Assembly: GCF_000686845.1 (NCBI RefSeq)
Contig: NZ_JMLS01000008.1
Span: 62,001-126,000 of the forward strand
DNA length: 64,000 bases
DNA from: Paenibacillus sp. UNC451MF
GTDB taxonomy: Bacteria > Bacillota > Bacilli > Paenibacillales > NBRC-103111
Reading direction: 5' to 3'
A program made the position numbers and the translations under genes. The notes beneath the pieces are model-generated. The model saw nothing but the letters and a program-made list of their open reading frames with translations, was not told where the DNA came from and made no database searches. Shown one piece after another: positions 34,390 through 43,627 of this stretch (the first letter of the stretch is position 1; each line of letters starts with the position of its first letter).

Positions 34390-35682
34390 ATGATGGACGA
34401 TTCTACTAAGCAAGAGCATCTTTCAGATCATAAGTCGACAGTAAGCCGGAGAGATCTCCTCAAGATGGCAGGTGCGGGTGGAATCGGGCTATTGCTCGGT
34501 TCAGTTGGTGTCGGAGGCCTGCTCGTTGGAACGGGGAAAATCGCCAAGTCTGCATCCGTTCCGTCCGACAGGAGTAATCTTAGCATCCCATTTTACAACA
34601 AGTTCCAAGCAGGTATATTGACCCCGCCTCAAAACTTTATTTGTTTTGCCGCCTTCGATTTAACTACAAAGCAAGCATCGGATGTTACTAAGCTGTTTCG
34701 TGCCTGGACCGAGGCGTCAGCCAAAATGGCGGAAGGACAGATGGTAGGGCCGCAAAATGACCAACCCAGTCTCCCTCCTGAGGATACCGGAGAAGCGGTT
34801 GGATTAAATCCGAATCAACTGACGATTACATTTGGAGTAGGGCCTGCTATTTTTGATGAAAGATTCGGTTTGGCATCCAAAAGGCCAGAAGCCTTTGTGG
34901 ATTTTCCTAAGTTTGCCGGAGAACGTTTACGTGAAGAATGGTGTGGCGGTGATATCGGTGTACAAGTATGCGCTGATGATATGCAGGTCGCTTTTCACGC
35001 TATTCGCAATTTGGCCCGTATTGCCCGCGGCACTGCGGTTCTGAGGTGGACACAGGAGGGATTCCAACGATCAGCGACAGCAATGAATCTCAATGAAACG
35101 CCTCGCAACCTGCTCGGCTTTAAAGACGGGACCGGAAATCCGGATGTGCAGGACAGCAAGCTTATGAACGATCTCGTTTGGGTGCAGCCTTCCGACGGTT
35201 CTTCCTGGATGCACAACGGTACTTACATGGCAGTCAGACGTATCCGTATGCGGATTGAAGCTTGGGACCGTTCGACACTTAATGACCAGGAAGCCACCTT
35301 TGGGCGATACCGAAGCAGCGGAGCACCATTAGGTCAGAAGAATGAATTCGATCCTATGCAGCTTGATGCTAAAAATGCGGACGGTAAGCCTGTTATTCGG
35401 GCTAATGCTCATATCCGGTTGGCTCACGGGGAAGACAAGGAAAAAATATTAAGGCGTTCTTATTCCTACTCAAGCGGTATCGATAAGCAAACAGGCCAGC
35501 TGGATGCGGGGTTGTTCTTCATTTGCTACAACCGGGATCCGCGAAAACAATTTATTCCGATTCAACAGCGTTTGGCTAAAAATGATGCGTTAAATGAATA
35601 CATTTTTCATATGGGCAGCTCGATGTTCGCCTGTTTTCCAGGTGTAAGTCAAGGCGGTTACTTGGGAGAAGGTTTGTTTTGA
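34390..35682 (+). CDS. efeB: Dye-decolorizing peroxidase EfeB (Tat-exported)
   Basis: 430-residue haem peroxidase exported folded by the Tat system (VSRRDLLKMAGAGGIG, RR near 20). The Dyp signature GFKDGTGNP carries the catalytic Asp (about 247), and the proximal haem-ligand His is expected in the downstream HIRLAHGED. In EfeUOB systems it oxidises Fe(II) or handles haem for import through EfeU. The start codons at 34390 and 34393 are equally possible; a GGGGGC precedes. It is tightly packed between efeO and efeU, so it is in the Fur-like-controlled transcript. Confidence 0.93.
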   Translation: MMDDSTKQEHLSDHKSTVSRRDLLKMAGAGGIGLLLGSVGVGGLLVGTGKIAKSASVPSDRSNLSIPFYNKFQAGILTPPQNFICFAAFDLTTKQASDVTKLFRAWTEASAKMAEGQMVGPQNDQPSLPPEDTGEAVGLNPNQLTITFGVGPAIFDERFGLASKRPEAFVDFPKFAGERLREEWCGGDIGVQVCADDMQVAFHAIRNLARIARGTAVLRWTQEGFQRSATAMNLNETPRNLLGFKDGTGNPDVQDSKLMNDLVWVQPSDGSSWMHNGTYMAVRRIRMRIEAWDRSTLNDQEATFGRYRSSGAPLGQKNEFDPMQLDAKNADGKPVIRANAHIRLAHGEDKEKILRRSYSYSSGIDKQTGQLDAGLFFICYNRDPRKQFIPIQQRLAKNDALNEYIFHMGSSMFACFPGVSQGGYLGEGLF

Positions 35683-35721
35683 TCAGAAAACATGCATTTC
35701 GCTTGAGAGGAAATGAGGACA

Positions 35722-37521
35722 ATGAAACAAAATAGAGTCTTTATAATGAAATGGGTCGAAAGTTTGATGATTGCGGCCCTTCTTTTCATGCCGTTTGCCG
35801 GTAAAGCCTGGGCAGCAGAGGTCGATCCCGCTATTGAAAAGCTGATGCCTCTTATAGGCGGTGCACTAGTGGAAGCAGGCGATAAGCATTGGGATGGGGC
35901 TGCCAAGGAGCTGGAGCTGTTCGAATCGCAATGGAAGCAGCTGCAGCTCCCTAAATCAGCGCTCTACGATAATGTGAGCTCCGCCATGGCTGAAGCGAAG
36001 CAAGCTTTGAAGGATGCATCCGCTAAGCCTGATGCTGTGTATCCCGCTGTTTCCAAGCTAGCTAAAGCTACCGGCAGTTTCGTATCCGACTTGGAAAAGG
36101 CGGCTGATAAGGGGGATGGCAAAAAAGCGGCTAAAACTTTATTGCCAATACTGCAGCAGTGCTTGAATGAGATAAATCAGAATGATTGGACCAAGGCCCA
36201 AAATACATTCAAACAGTTTACAAATCAATGGGCGAAAGCAGAAAATGCTATACGTGCGGACAACGATCAAATTTATGGTCAGATAGAAACCGAAACAACG
36301 ATGGCCAGAGTGTCCGTACAAGCTGAACCTCCGCGATCCGTTGCTGCCACAGCCGGAATTAACGATTTAATTCAAACCATCAATGGTTATGTCAGTGGCT
36401 CGTTGACTGTACAATCGCCTTCATCGGGTAAGCAAACGGTGGCGGATGGGTTGGATATGCTGAAAAAGGCGGAGAATAGTGTTAGCTCTGGCAATGCCTC
36501 TGAGGCAGCTGCGCAAATGCAGAGCTTTATCACTTTATGGCCGTCTGTAGAAGGCGTCGTTCGAACTAAAGCGCCTGATCTGTATACCAAGGTAGAGAAC
36601 GAAATGACGGAGGCGCTAAGTCGACTTCTTTCCAATCCGCCTCGACTGGAGGAATCCTCTGGACTTATTAAGTCGATGCAGCTGGAGCTGACTCCATTTG
36701 CAGAGCAAACAAGCTACTCGGCTTGGGACGCTGCACTTGTCCTTCTTCGGGAAGGTGTTGAAGCCTTATTGGTTCTGGCCGCTCTAGTAGCCTTTCTTCA
36801 TAGAACAGGCAATTCCGCCAAGCAAAAATGGATATGGTGTGGGGCTGCGGCAGGGTTGGTAATGAGCGGTGGTTTGGCTATTCTCTTGAACTACATGATT
36901 GCTAATTTAGCCGCTGGCAGCACTCGTGAAATGTTGGAAGGCATTACAGGGCTTGTTTCCGTTGCTTTAATGCTGACAGTGAGTATCTGGCTTCATAAAA
37001 AATCGCAGGTTAATGCATGGAACCGATATATAGAAAAGCAAGTAGGCATTGCGCTTGCGAGCGGCAATCTCTGGTCATTATTTGTTGTGGCATGCTTATC
37101 GATTTTGCGTGAAGGTGCTGAAACGACGATCTTTTATATCGGGATGGCACCTTCCATTCAACCGGGACAGCTGATAGCAGGCATTGCAGGAGCAATCCTT
37201 GTCCTGGTTGTAGTTGGTTACATTATCGTCAAAGGCAGCATTCGGTTGCCTATCCGCACATTTTTCAAGGGCGCTACTGTGCTTATTTATTATTTGGTCG
37301 TTAAATTCCTTGGCGAGAGCATCCATTCGCTTCAAGTGGCAGGCAAGCTGTCCTCGCATGTACCTGGCTTTATCCCTTCATGGGGTTGGCTTGGGGTATA
37401 TCCCACATGGGAGACGTCGACGCCTCAGCTTCTTGTGCTTATCTTTATAATGATTCAGGTTCTATGGTTTGGACGTAAGGGGAAGGACAATGGGAATCCT
37501 TTGGGATCGAACCCTGCTTAA
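35722..37521 (+). CDS. efeU: Ferrous iron permease EfeU (FTR1 family) with N-terminal repeat domain
   Basis: 599-residue iron permease. A signal sequence ends near KAWAA, then about 300 extracellular residues contain three related helical repeats (near 50-95, 150-195 and 250-300) sharing a W...F...W pattern and a Y-x-x-[VI]-E-type end. The FTR1 membrane domain follows, with two REGxE motifs: REGVE (343-347) and REGAE (463-467), the iron-binding sites. Seven or so membrane segments fit the C-terminal half. The gene is longer than FTR1 proteins without an extracellular part. ATG 35722 is preferred; ATG 35713 is possible. A terminator follows at 37566. Confidence 0.92.
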   Translation: MKQNRVFIMKWVESLMIAALLFMPFAGKAWAAEVDPAIEKLMPLIGGALVEAGDKHWDGAAKELELFESQWKQLQLPKSALYDNVSSAMAEAKQALKDASAKPDAVYPAVSKLAKATGSFVSDLEKAADKGDGKKAAKTLLPILQQCLNEINQNDWTKAQNTFKQFTNQWAKAENAIRADNDQIYGQIETETTMARVSVQAEPPRSVAATAGINDLIQTINGYVSGSLTVQSPSSGKQTVADGLDMLKKAENSVSSGNASEAAAQMQSFITLWPSVEGVVRTKAPDLYTKVENEMTEALSRLLSNPPRLEESSGLIKSMQLELTPFAEQTSYSAWDAALVLLREGVEALLVLAALVAFLHRTGNSAKQKWIWCGAAAGLVMSGGLAILLNYMIANLAAGSTREMLEGITGLVSVALMLTVSIWLHKKSQVNAWNRYIEKQVGIALASGNLWSLFVVACLSILREGAETTIFYIGMAPSIQPGQLIAGIAGAILVLVVVGYIIVKGSIRLPIRTFFKGATVLIYYLVVKFLGESIHSLQVAGKLSSHVPGFIPSWGWLGVYPTWETSTPQLLVLIFIMIQVLWFGRKGKDNGNPLGSNPA

Positions 37522-37565
37522 AAAGGGCGAGAGGGGCTTCATCAGGCGAATCTCGAATTTTATTC

Positions 37566-37606
37566 AAGAAACTTCGTAATTTTCTTGAATGCGGAGTTTC
37601 TTTTTT
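37566..37606 (+). terminator. Rho-independent terminator of efeOBU
   Basis: AAGAAACTTCG pairs with CGGAGTTTCTT (one G-T wobble) and is followed by TTTT. Confidence 0.78.
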
Positions 37607-37679
37607 GCCGAAAATTAGGTATAGTATATAGGTAAAAATGAAACGGTCATAGTTTAAGTAGCTGGGAGGACAACCCGTC

Positions 37680-38024
37680 ATGGAATGTATTTTTTGTAAA
37701 ATTGTTGAGGGAACCATTCCTTCCAAAAAGGTGTATGAAAATGAGCATGTGGTGGCTTTTCACGATATTCAGCCTGCTGCTCCGGTACATATCTTGATTA
37801 TACCCAAGAAACACATCTCAACCATGAACGACGTTGAGCCCGGCGACTGGGGTTTGATCGGTGAAATTCATCGTGCCGCCCAAGAAATTGCCAAGCAGGA
37901 AGGTGTGGCGGATAGCGGTTATCGTCTCATTAATAACTGTGGCAAAGATGGAGGACAAGTCGTTTTTCATATTCATTATCACTTGCTTGCTGGTGAAAAA
38001 CTGGGACCTCTCAATGCTAAGTAA
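37680..38024 (+). CDS. HIT-family nucleotide hydrolase (HinT-like)
   Basis: 114-residue histidine-triad protein, the size and style of HinT purine nucleoside phosphoramidases. The N-terminus has the zinc-type CIFCKI pair, and HIHYHLL (His97, His99, His101) is the catalytic triad. Cytoplasmic; hydrolyses AMP-linked substrates. ATG 37680 follows CTGGGAGGAC. It resumes the housekeeping block, just before rpsU. Confidence 0.93.
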   Translation: MECIFCKIVEGTIPSKKVYENEHVVAFHDIQPAAPVHILIIPKKHISTMNDVEPGDWGLIGEIHRAAQEIAKQEGVADSGYRLINNCGKDGGQVVFHIHYHLLAGEKLGPLNAK

Positions 38025-38042
38025 AGAATCTTTTTCCTTAGG

Positions 38043-38072
38043 TTGACACCTAGTTTATGTATACCATATAAT
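38043..38072 (+). promoter_or_regulatory. Strong sigma-A promoter of rpsU-yqeY
   Basis: Consensus TTGACA (38043-38048), 18-base spacer, consensus TATAAT (38067-38072). It lies 59 bases upstream of the rpsU start. Confidence 0.88.
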
Positions 38073-38130
38073 GAAATTTGATGAACGCTTTTTTCGTCTT
38101 GGACGGTCTGTTCGGAGGGAGGGAAAACTG

Positions 38131-38304
38131 GTGTCAGAAACTCGAGTTCGCAAAAATGAAACTATAGATGCTGCACTTCGCCGCTTTAAACGCTCCATCG
38201 CAAAAGATGGCGTACTAGCGGAGGTTAAAAAACGCAAGCATTATGAGAAGCCAAGCGTGAAACGTAAGAAGAAGTCAGAGGCTGCTCGTAAGAGAAAGTT
38301 CTAG
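38131..38304 (+). CDS. rpsU: Ribosomal protein S21
   Basis: 57-residue basic protein of the small ribosomal subunit ([20 protein letters not shown], then a Lys/Arg-rich tail [14 protein letters not shown]). It starts at GTG 38131, 7 bases after GGAGGGAGGG. A frame extending upstream to 38071 has no such site and would add residues foreign to S21. It is followed after 12 bases by yqeY, as in Bacillus. Confidence 0.95.
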   Translation: MSETRVRKNETIDAALRRFKRSIAKDGVLAEVKKRKHYEKPSVKRKKKSEAARKRKF

Positions 38305-38316
38305 GGGGCTTAATCG

Positions 38317-38760
38317 ATGAGCTTAAGCGAGAAATTAAACGAAGATATGAAGCTTGCGATGAAGAGCCAGGCCAAGTTCAAACTAACCGTAATCCGTATG
38401 GTTCGTGCAGCTATCAAGAATATTGAGATAGATCAGCGTAAAACCTTAGATGACCAGGAAGTACTTGATGTTCTAAGTCGCGAGATCAAACAGCGCAAAG
38501 ATTCCCTCCAAGAATTTGAAAAGGCCGGTCGCGATGATTTGGCCGAAACCGTTAAGGCAGAAATAGAAATTCTGATGGAGTACTTACCGCAACAGTTAAC
38601 TGAGGAAGAAGTAAAAGCCATTGTACAGCAGACCATCCAAGAAGTGGGTGCTTCTTCTAAAGCGGATATGGGAAAAGTCATGGGTGCTTTAATGCCTAAG
38701 GTGAAAGGACGGGCTGATGGCAAAGTTGTCAATCAAGCCGTTCAACAACTATTATCATAG
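38317..38760 (+). CDS. yqeY: GatB/YqeY-domain protein
   Basis: 147-residue cytoplasmic protein of the YqeY family, whose fold resembles the tRNA-binding tail of GatB. It begins [18 protein letters not shown] and ends with a helical region; [13 protein letters not shown] is characteristic. Its role is not well established. ATG 38317 follows AGGGGGCTT. It is in a pair with rpsU and has its own terminator. Confidence 0.93.
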   Translation: MSLSEKLNEDMKLAMKSQAKFKLTVIRMVRAAIKNIEIDQRKTLDDQEVLDVLSREIKQRKDSLQEFEKAGRDDLAETVKAEIEILMEYLPQQLTEEEVKAIVQQTIQEVGASSKADMGKVMGALMPKVKGRADGKVVNQAVQQLLS

Positions 38761-38767
38761 TATGACG

Positions 38768-38803
38768 AAAGACACTCCTGTTTCAGGGGTGTCTTTTCTT
38801 TTT
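38768..38803 (+). terminator. Rho-independent terminator of rpsU-yqeY
   Basis: GACACTCCTG pairs with CAGGGGTGTC around a TTT loop, then TTTTCTTTTT. It is 8 bases after the yqeY stop. Confidence 0.88.
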
Positions 38804-38908
38804 GTCTCTTCCTTGTTGAGGAAATTTTTGCATGTTTGAATCGAATCGGCTATGCTTTACGTAAGGAATGTATATGATTTGGAAAATGGTTGAAGGAGGT
38901 CATTGCAG

Positions 38909-40303
38909 ATGTTTAACACTAAGCCTGGTTTATGGCTGATAAAGTCAGGCTTGCTGCTTCTATTGGCGTTTCTCTTATTACTGCCGTTAGGAACCGCCTT
39001 CGCGGCTGACAGCAATCCGGCTTCTGCTGCGTCTTCCGTCCCCAAGTCTGCTCCAGTCGTTGTTATTCCGGTACATCAAACGATTGAGACGGGTCTGCAA
39101 AAATTTCTTGAGCGGGCCATGAAAGAGGCCGAAGAATCACATGCCATGTACATTGTTCTTGATATTGATACGTTAGGCGGCAGAGTGGACTCGGCTGAGG
39201 ACATCGGGGAGCTAATTCGTAACAGTAAGGCACCGACCATAGCCTATGTGCATGGGAGGGCGGTCTCAGCTGGCAGCTACATTGCGTTGAATGCGACCAA
39301 GATTGTAATGGAGCCTGGGAGTACGATGGGAGCAGCTGCCGTTGTAGATTCTTCCGGAGCTGAAGTAGGAAACGTTAAGGTTATTGCTCATTGGGCAAGC
39401 CAAATGAGATCTGCAGCAGAGCTTAGAGGGCGTGATCCCCAAATTGCTGAAGCCATGGTGGACAAAAATGCAGGGGTTGAAATGAAGGCGATCAACCGCA
39501 CCGTTGCTAAGGGACAGCTGGTTTCATTAACCGCTGACGAAGCGGTAAAGGTAGGCTATGCTGAGAGTATGGCTGCCGATTTGGACGCAGTTATTGGCTT
39601 TCTAGGGGCTTCCGAACATCCGGTAATACATTTGGAGCCTACGGCAGCCGAATCGTTCTCGCGCTTTTTAACGCAGCCAGGAATATCGATCTTGCTTTTG
39701 TTTATCGGAATTGCGGGTATTGCGATTGAGCTGTTCGTTCCAGGATTCGGATTGCCTGGGATTCTAGGATTGCTAGGGTTCGGTCTGTATTTCTTCGGCC
39801 ATTATATTGTAGGGTTTGCGGGGGTGGAGGATATTGCACTCTTCATTATTGGTGTTGTGCTGTTGATCATTGAAATTTTTGTATCGAGCTTCGGTATTCT
39901 TGGTATTCTTGGGATTGCCTGCTTGTTCAGCAGTGTCGTTATGGCTGCCTACAATACGAAGCAAGCAGCACTCCATTTGTCTGTAGCCTTTGTACTCGCC
40001 ATCATTGTCGTAGCGATTGTCGTACGGATCTTCAAACACCGGGGTGTATGGAACCGTTTTATTCTCCGGGAGGAGCTGACTAAGGAAAAAGGCTATACCC
40101 CCGCTAAGGAACGCACAGATCTGCTTGGCAAGTCCGGAACTTCCATCACGCCTCTGCGTCCAGCGGGAACGATTTATGTCGGTGATGAACGAGTTGATGT
40201 AGTCACCTCCGGGGAGTTTATACCTCTGAATAAACAAGTTGTAATCGTTCATGTGGAAGGCTCACGGATTGTTGTTAGGGAAGTCAACGATGTACTTCAT
40301 TAA
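38909..40303 (+). CDS. NfeD-family membrane protein with ClpP-like domain
   Basis: 464-residue membrane protein of the long NfeD type. A signal-like N-terminus (GLLLLLAFLLLLPLGTAFA) leads to a ClpP/crotonase-like serine-protease domain (about 45-225; VSAGSYIALNATKIVM, with serines at 120 and 123). Four membrane segments and a C-terminal NfeD OB-fold (about 395-460) follow. Proteins of this family act with flotillins; floA is the next gene. ATG 38909 lies 8 bases after GGAGGT; a TTG at 38903 is too close to that site. Confidence 0.92.
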   Translation: MFNTKPGLWLIKSGLLLLLAFLLLLPLGTAFAADSNPASAASSVPKSAPVVVIPVHQTIETGLQKFLERAMKEAEESHAMYIVLDIDTLGGRVDSAEDIGELIRNSKAPTIAYVHGRAVSAGSYIALNATKIVMEPGSTMGAAAVVDSSGAEVGNVKVIAHWASQMRSAAELRGRDPQIAEAMVDKNAGVEMKAINRTVAKGQLVSLTADEAVKVGYAESMAADLDAVIGFLGASEHPVIHLEPTAAESFSRFLTQPGISILLLFIGIAGIAIELFVPGFGLPGILGLLGFGLYFFGHYIVGFAGVEDIALFIIGVVLLIIEIFVSSFGILGILGIACLFSSVVMAAYNTKQAALHLSVAFVLAIIVVAIVVRIFKHRGVWNRFILREELTKEKGYTPAKERTDLLGKSGTSITPLRPAGTIYVGDERVDVVTSGEFIPLNKQVVIVHVEGSRIVVREVNDVLH

Positions 40304-40401
40304 TTGGTGAAGCGCCAGTTTATTATTGGCGTAAAAAAGTAAAAGTCAATGCTTACTAAGCCAGTTTTTACTTGCATAAAAAACTTTTAGGAGGTTCAAC
40401 C

Positions 40402-41391
40402 ATGGATTCTATCGTTTATGTATTGCTTCTGGCTGCGATTATTATCATCGCGCTATCCGTATTTTTAAGCTTTGTTCCGATTATGCTGTGGATTTCAGCG
40501 TTAGCATCGGGAGTTCGCATCGGAATTATTACCCTCGTTGCGATGCGGTTACGCCGCGTTATTCCTAGTCGTATCGTCAATCCAATGATTAAGGCGACTA
40601 AAGCGGGAATTGAACTCACTATAAATCAGTTGGAAAGTCACTTCCTGGCAGGCGGTAACGTTGACAGGGTCGTCAATGCCTTAATTGCTGCTCATCGTGC
40701 AAATATTCATCTGGAGTTTGAACGTGCAGCGGCTATCGATTTGGCTGGACGTGATGTGCTTCAAGCGGTTCAAATGAGCGTTAATCCACGTGTTATCGAA
40801 ACTCCAACGGTTTCCGCCGTTGCTAAAGACGGTATCGAAGTGAAGGTTATTGCCCGTGTAACGGTACGTGCCAACATCGACCGACTTGTCGGGGGCGCAG
40901 GAGAAGAAACGATTATCGCCCGTGTAGGGGAAGGGATTGTTACGACCGTAGGTTCCTCGAATTCGCATAAGGATGTACTGGAGAACCCGGATATGATCTC
41001 CAGAACCGTACTGGGCAAAGGGCTTGACGCAGGGACTGCTTTCGAAATCTTATCCATTGATATTGCCGATGTAGATGTAGGTAAAAATATCGGTGCACAT
41101 CTGCAAACGGAACAGGCTGAGGCTGACAAGCGTATTGCCCAGGCTAAAGCGGAGGAACGTCGCGCAATGGCTGTTGCTCAGGAGCAAGAGATGAAAGCGA
41201 AAGTCGTGGAAATGAAAGCCAAGGTAGTTGAATCCGAATCACAAGTCCCTTTGGCAATGGCTGAAGCGCTTCGCGGAGGTAAGTTAGGCGTTATGGAATA
41301 CATGAATTTGAAAAATATAGACGCCGATACGCAAATGCGTTCCTCCTTAGGGAAAATGAATGATGGCGGTAAACATGAAGATCAGGAATAA
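40402..41391 (+). CDS. floA: Flotillin-like protein FloA
   Basis: 329-residue membrane-associated scaffold of bacterial functional membrane microdomains. An N-terminal hairpin of hydrophobic segments ([20 protein letters not shown]) is followed by a PHB/SPFH-type domain and a coiled-coil repeat ([17 protein letters not shown], then [16 protein letters not shown]). ATG 40402 follows TAGGAGGT; a longer frame from 40372 lacks a site. It works next to the NfeD protein, as in B. subtilis. Confidence 0.95.
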   Translation: MDSIVYVLLLAAIIIIALSVFLSFVPIMLWISALASGVRIGIITLVAMRLRRVIPSRIVNPMIKATKAGIELTINQLESHFLAGGNVDRVVNALIAAHRANIHLEFERAAAIDLAGRDVLQAVQMSVNPRVIETPTVSAVAKDGIEVKVIARVTVRANIDRLVGGAGEETIIARVGEGIVTTVGSSNSHKDVLENPDMISRTVLGKGLDAGTAFEILSIDIADVDVGKNIGAHLQTEQAEADKRIAQAKAEERRAMAVAQEQEMKAKVVEMKAKVVESESQVPLAMAEALRGGKLGVMEYMNLKNIDADTQMRSSLGKMNDGGKHEDQE

Positions 41392-41426
41392 TGCTTCCTG
41401 CATGAACCGGCAAAGGAGCGTGCACA

Positions 41427-41930
41427 ATGAAGCTTATACAACTTCTGCTTAACAACTGGGTTTTTCTAGTGATCATTTTTATCATTTTGAGCAACGTTGG
41501 GAAAATGCTTAAGTCCAGATCCTCCAATGAAACCGGTAAGCAAGCCCCTCCAAAACAAGGGATGCCTCCTTTTGCAGGTGGGGGTGGAAGCGGCTCCGGC
41601 TGGGGGAGGACGATCAAACAGACGGTGACCCAAACGAGGGACGTCATAACCCGTTCTGAACAGCCTAAGACTCAATCGAAGCCTAAGCCTCAAGAACGGA
41701 CGCAGAGGGCTCAAATGGCCCTTCAAGACCTGGAAACAGAGGATGTTTGGAAGGACTCACCACTTGAGAGCAACAGGAATAAAACATCTGTGAAAGCAAA
41801 CCGTCAGCAGTTGCAACAGGCAGATTCTGAGCAGTCGCGGAAGCAGCTTTCCACTAACCAATTGGCACAAGGGGTCATTTGGGCGGAAATTCTTGGCCCG
41901 CCGAGAGCCAAGAAGCCTTTTCGTAAATAA
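41427..41930 (+). CDS. Membrane-anchored hypothetical protein
   Basis: 167-residue protein. One N-terminal membrane segment (WVFLVIIFIILSNVGKML) is followed by a basic, Gly/Ser/Pro-rich disordered stretch (GGGGSGSGW, KPKPQERTQ). A short conserved-looking tail ends it (LAQGVIWAEILGPPRAKKP). No catalytic motif. The position between floA and yqfC corresponds to yqfB in B. subtilis, but the proteins look different. The tail motif could be a docking site; this is inference. ATG 41427 follows AAAGGAG. Confidence 0.75.
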   Translation: MKLIQLLLNNWVFLVIIFIILSNVGKMLKSRSSNETGKQAPPKQGMPPFAGGGGSGSGWGRTIKQTVTQTRDVITRSEQPKTQSKPKPQERTQRAQMALQDLETEDVWKDSPLESNRNKTSVKANRQQLQQADSEQSRKQLSTNQLAQGVIWAEILGPPRAKKPFRK

Positions 41931-41944
41931 ATACTCCATAATGC

Positions 41945-41983
41945 AAGCACCGAAACCAACATTTGTTGGTCCGGTGCTTTTTT
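41945..41983 (+). terminator. Rho-independent terminator before yqfC
   Basis: AAGCACCG and CGGTGCTT form the outer stem and ACCAAC / GTTGGT the inner one. A T-run follows. Confidence 0.88.
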
Positions 41984-42124
41984 GTATGCTTTGCAATAAC
42001 TTGCAGCTCGGCTTCCTTCATAATTTGCCCGTTTCCAGCATATGGTGTAAATAGCCTGTGCTGCATGTAAGGGATAGTGTGCCGAGGGATCTTGCAAAAC
42101 CAACCAACTTTGAGGGGGAATCGT

Positions 42125-42403
42125 ATGCGCAGTCTGTCTCGCAAATTCAATCAAATTACCGCCAAGCTGCTGGACCTTCCCCAAGACGTTGTACTGGATC
42201 TACCCCGTATGACACTCATTGGCAATATGCAGCTCTATATAGAAAATCATCGTGGTGTACTCCATTTCTCCAACGAACTGATGCGTTTGGCTCTGAATAA
42301 AGGGAGCTTGGAGGTTCGCGGCAAGCAGCTCGTGATCCGAGCTATTTTATCTGAGGAAGTTTTTATTGAAGGGGTTATAGAAGACGTCAAATTTATCCCG
42401 TAA
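42125..42403 (+). CDS. yqfC: Sporulation protein YqfC
   Basis: 92-residue small beta-rich protein (LPQDVVLDLPRMTLIGNMQLYIENHRGVL... motif style) of the YqfC/YabP family, found in spore formers and expressed in the mother cell in B. subtilis. ATG 42125 follows GAGGGGGAA; upstream in-frame ATG 42077 has no site. It precedes yqfD by 14 bases. Confidence 0.92.
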   Translation: MRSLSRKFNQITAKLLDLPQDVVLDLPRMTLIGNMQLYIENHRGVLHFSNELMRLALNKGSLEVRGKQLVIRAILSEEVFIEGVIEDVKFIP

Positions 42404-42417
42404 AGAGGTGTCTGACA

Positions 42418-43599
42418 GTGAAATCATCATTTCTCTTATCGCTGCGAGGCTATGTGCTGATTGAAGTCAGGGGGGGACGGCTCGAGAAGCTGATTAATGC
42501 CTTGACGGAAAATCGGATGTCCGTTTGGGATATCCGTATTGTGGACGAGTCACATGCGGAGCTTTACATCGTCATTAAAGACTTTTTTCGGCTTCGTCCG
42601 CTCTTGAAAGAGACAGGCTGCCGTGTGCATGTCCGTATGAGGCATGGAGTCCCTTTTTTGTTGGACAAACTGGAAAAAAGAAAGATTTTTGCGATAGGTA
42701 TCATAGGATTTGTTATTGGATTATACATGCTCTCTTCAGTAGTCTGGCAAGTGAGGGTGGAAGGAAATGAGCTGATAAGCACGCAGCAGGTGCTTGAAGC
42801 GGCTAAGGATCAGGGGATATACAAGCTTCAATGGAAATATAAGCTGAAGGATGCCGACGTATTGTCTAGGGCGATGCAAGGTGAGTTACCTGGAACGGCA
42901 TGGGTGGGAGTAGAGGTGCATGGAACCCATATCGTAATAAAAATAGTTGAGGCTACGGTTCCAGAGAAGCAGCCGCTGCTGAATCCTCGCCATCTGGTTG
43001 CTTCCAAGAGTGCAATGGTTAGTTACATATTAGCGGAAAAAGGCAGACCTTTGGTAAAAGCAAATACGTATGTCAAAAAAGGGGACATCCTCATATCCGG
43101 TATTTTAGGAGACGAAGTAAACCACCAGACTGTTGTGGCATCTGGGGAAGTCAAGGGCCTGGTATGGTACACGCCTAAAGTAGAGGTTCCGTTAGTTCAA
43201 CAGTACAAGGTGTATACAGGTGAAGTGAAGGAGCGGTCCTATCTTGTCGTAGGCAGCCGCGCTCTTCAGCTTACAGGATACGGAAAGACGGGATTTGAGC
43301 AGTTCGAGACGATTCCGGATAGAAAAACGCTGCAGCTTGGCAAATTCGTTCTGCCCGTCGGGTGGCTGAATGAACGGGTTATGCAAGTAAATATCGCGGA
43401 AAAGGCTATGGATCCGGTAGAGGCGAAAAAGCTTGGAATGGAAGCGGCAAAGAAAGAAATTTTGGCTTCAGCCGGCAAAGATGCAAAGGTCGTCAATGAA
43501 AAAATTTTGCATGAAAAGACGGAGAATGGTAAAGTTTATATGGAAGTACATTTGGAAGTGGAAGAATCTATCACTCAAGAGCAACCTATCGTTCCATAA
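42418..43599 (+). CDS. yqfD: Sporulation protein YqfD
   Basis: 393-residue membrane protein of the YqfD family. Residues 1-85 are cytoplasmic. A membrane segment (IFAIGIIGFVIGLYMLSSVV, about 90-110) precedes a large extracytoplasmic beta domain with WKYKLKDADVL and GTAWVGVEVHGTHIVI. The family is mother-cell expressed and needed for efficient sporulation in B. subtilis. GTG 42418 follows AAAGAGGTG. No unusual features. Confidence 0.93.
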   Translation: MKSSFLLSLRGYVLIEVRGGRLEKLINALTENRMSVWDIRIVDESHAELYIVIKDFFRLRPLLKETGCRVHVRMRHGVPFLLDKLEKRKIFAIGIIGFVIGLYMLSSVVWQVRVEGNELISTQQVLEAAKDQGIYKLQWKYKLKDADVLSRAMQGELPGTAWVGVEVHGTHIVIKIVEATVPEKQPLLNPRHLVASKSAMVSYILAEKGRPLVKANTYVKKGDILISGILGDEVNHQTVVASGEVKGLVWYTPKVEVPLVQQYKVYTGEVKERSYLVVGSRALQLTGYGKTGFEQFETIPDRKTLQLGKFVLPVGWLNERVMQVNIAEKAMDPVEAKKLGMEAAKKEILASAGKDAKVVNEKILHEKTENGKVYMEVHLEVEESITQEQPIVP

Positions 43600-43627
43600 C
43601 GCGTTCGCTTGAAGGAGAAGAGGCCTG

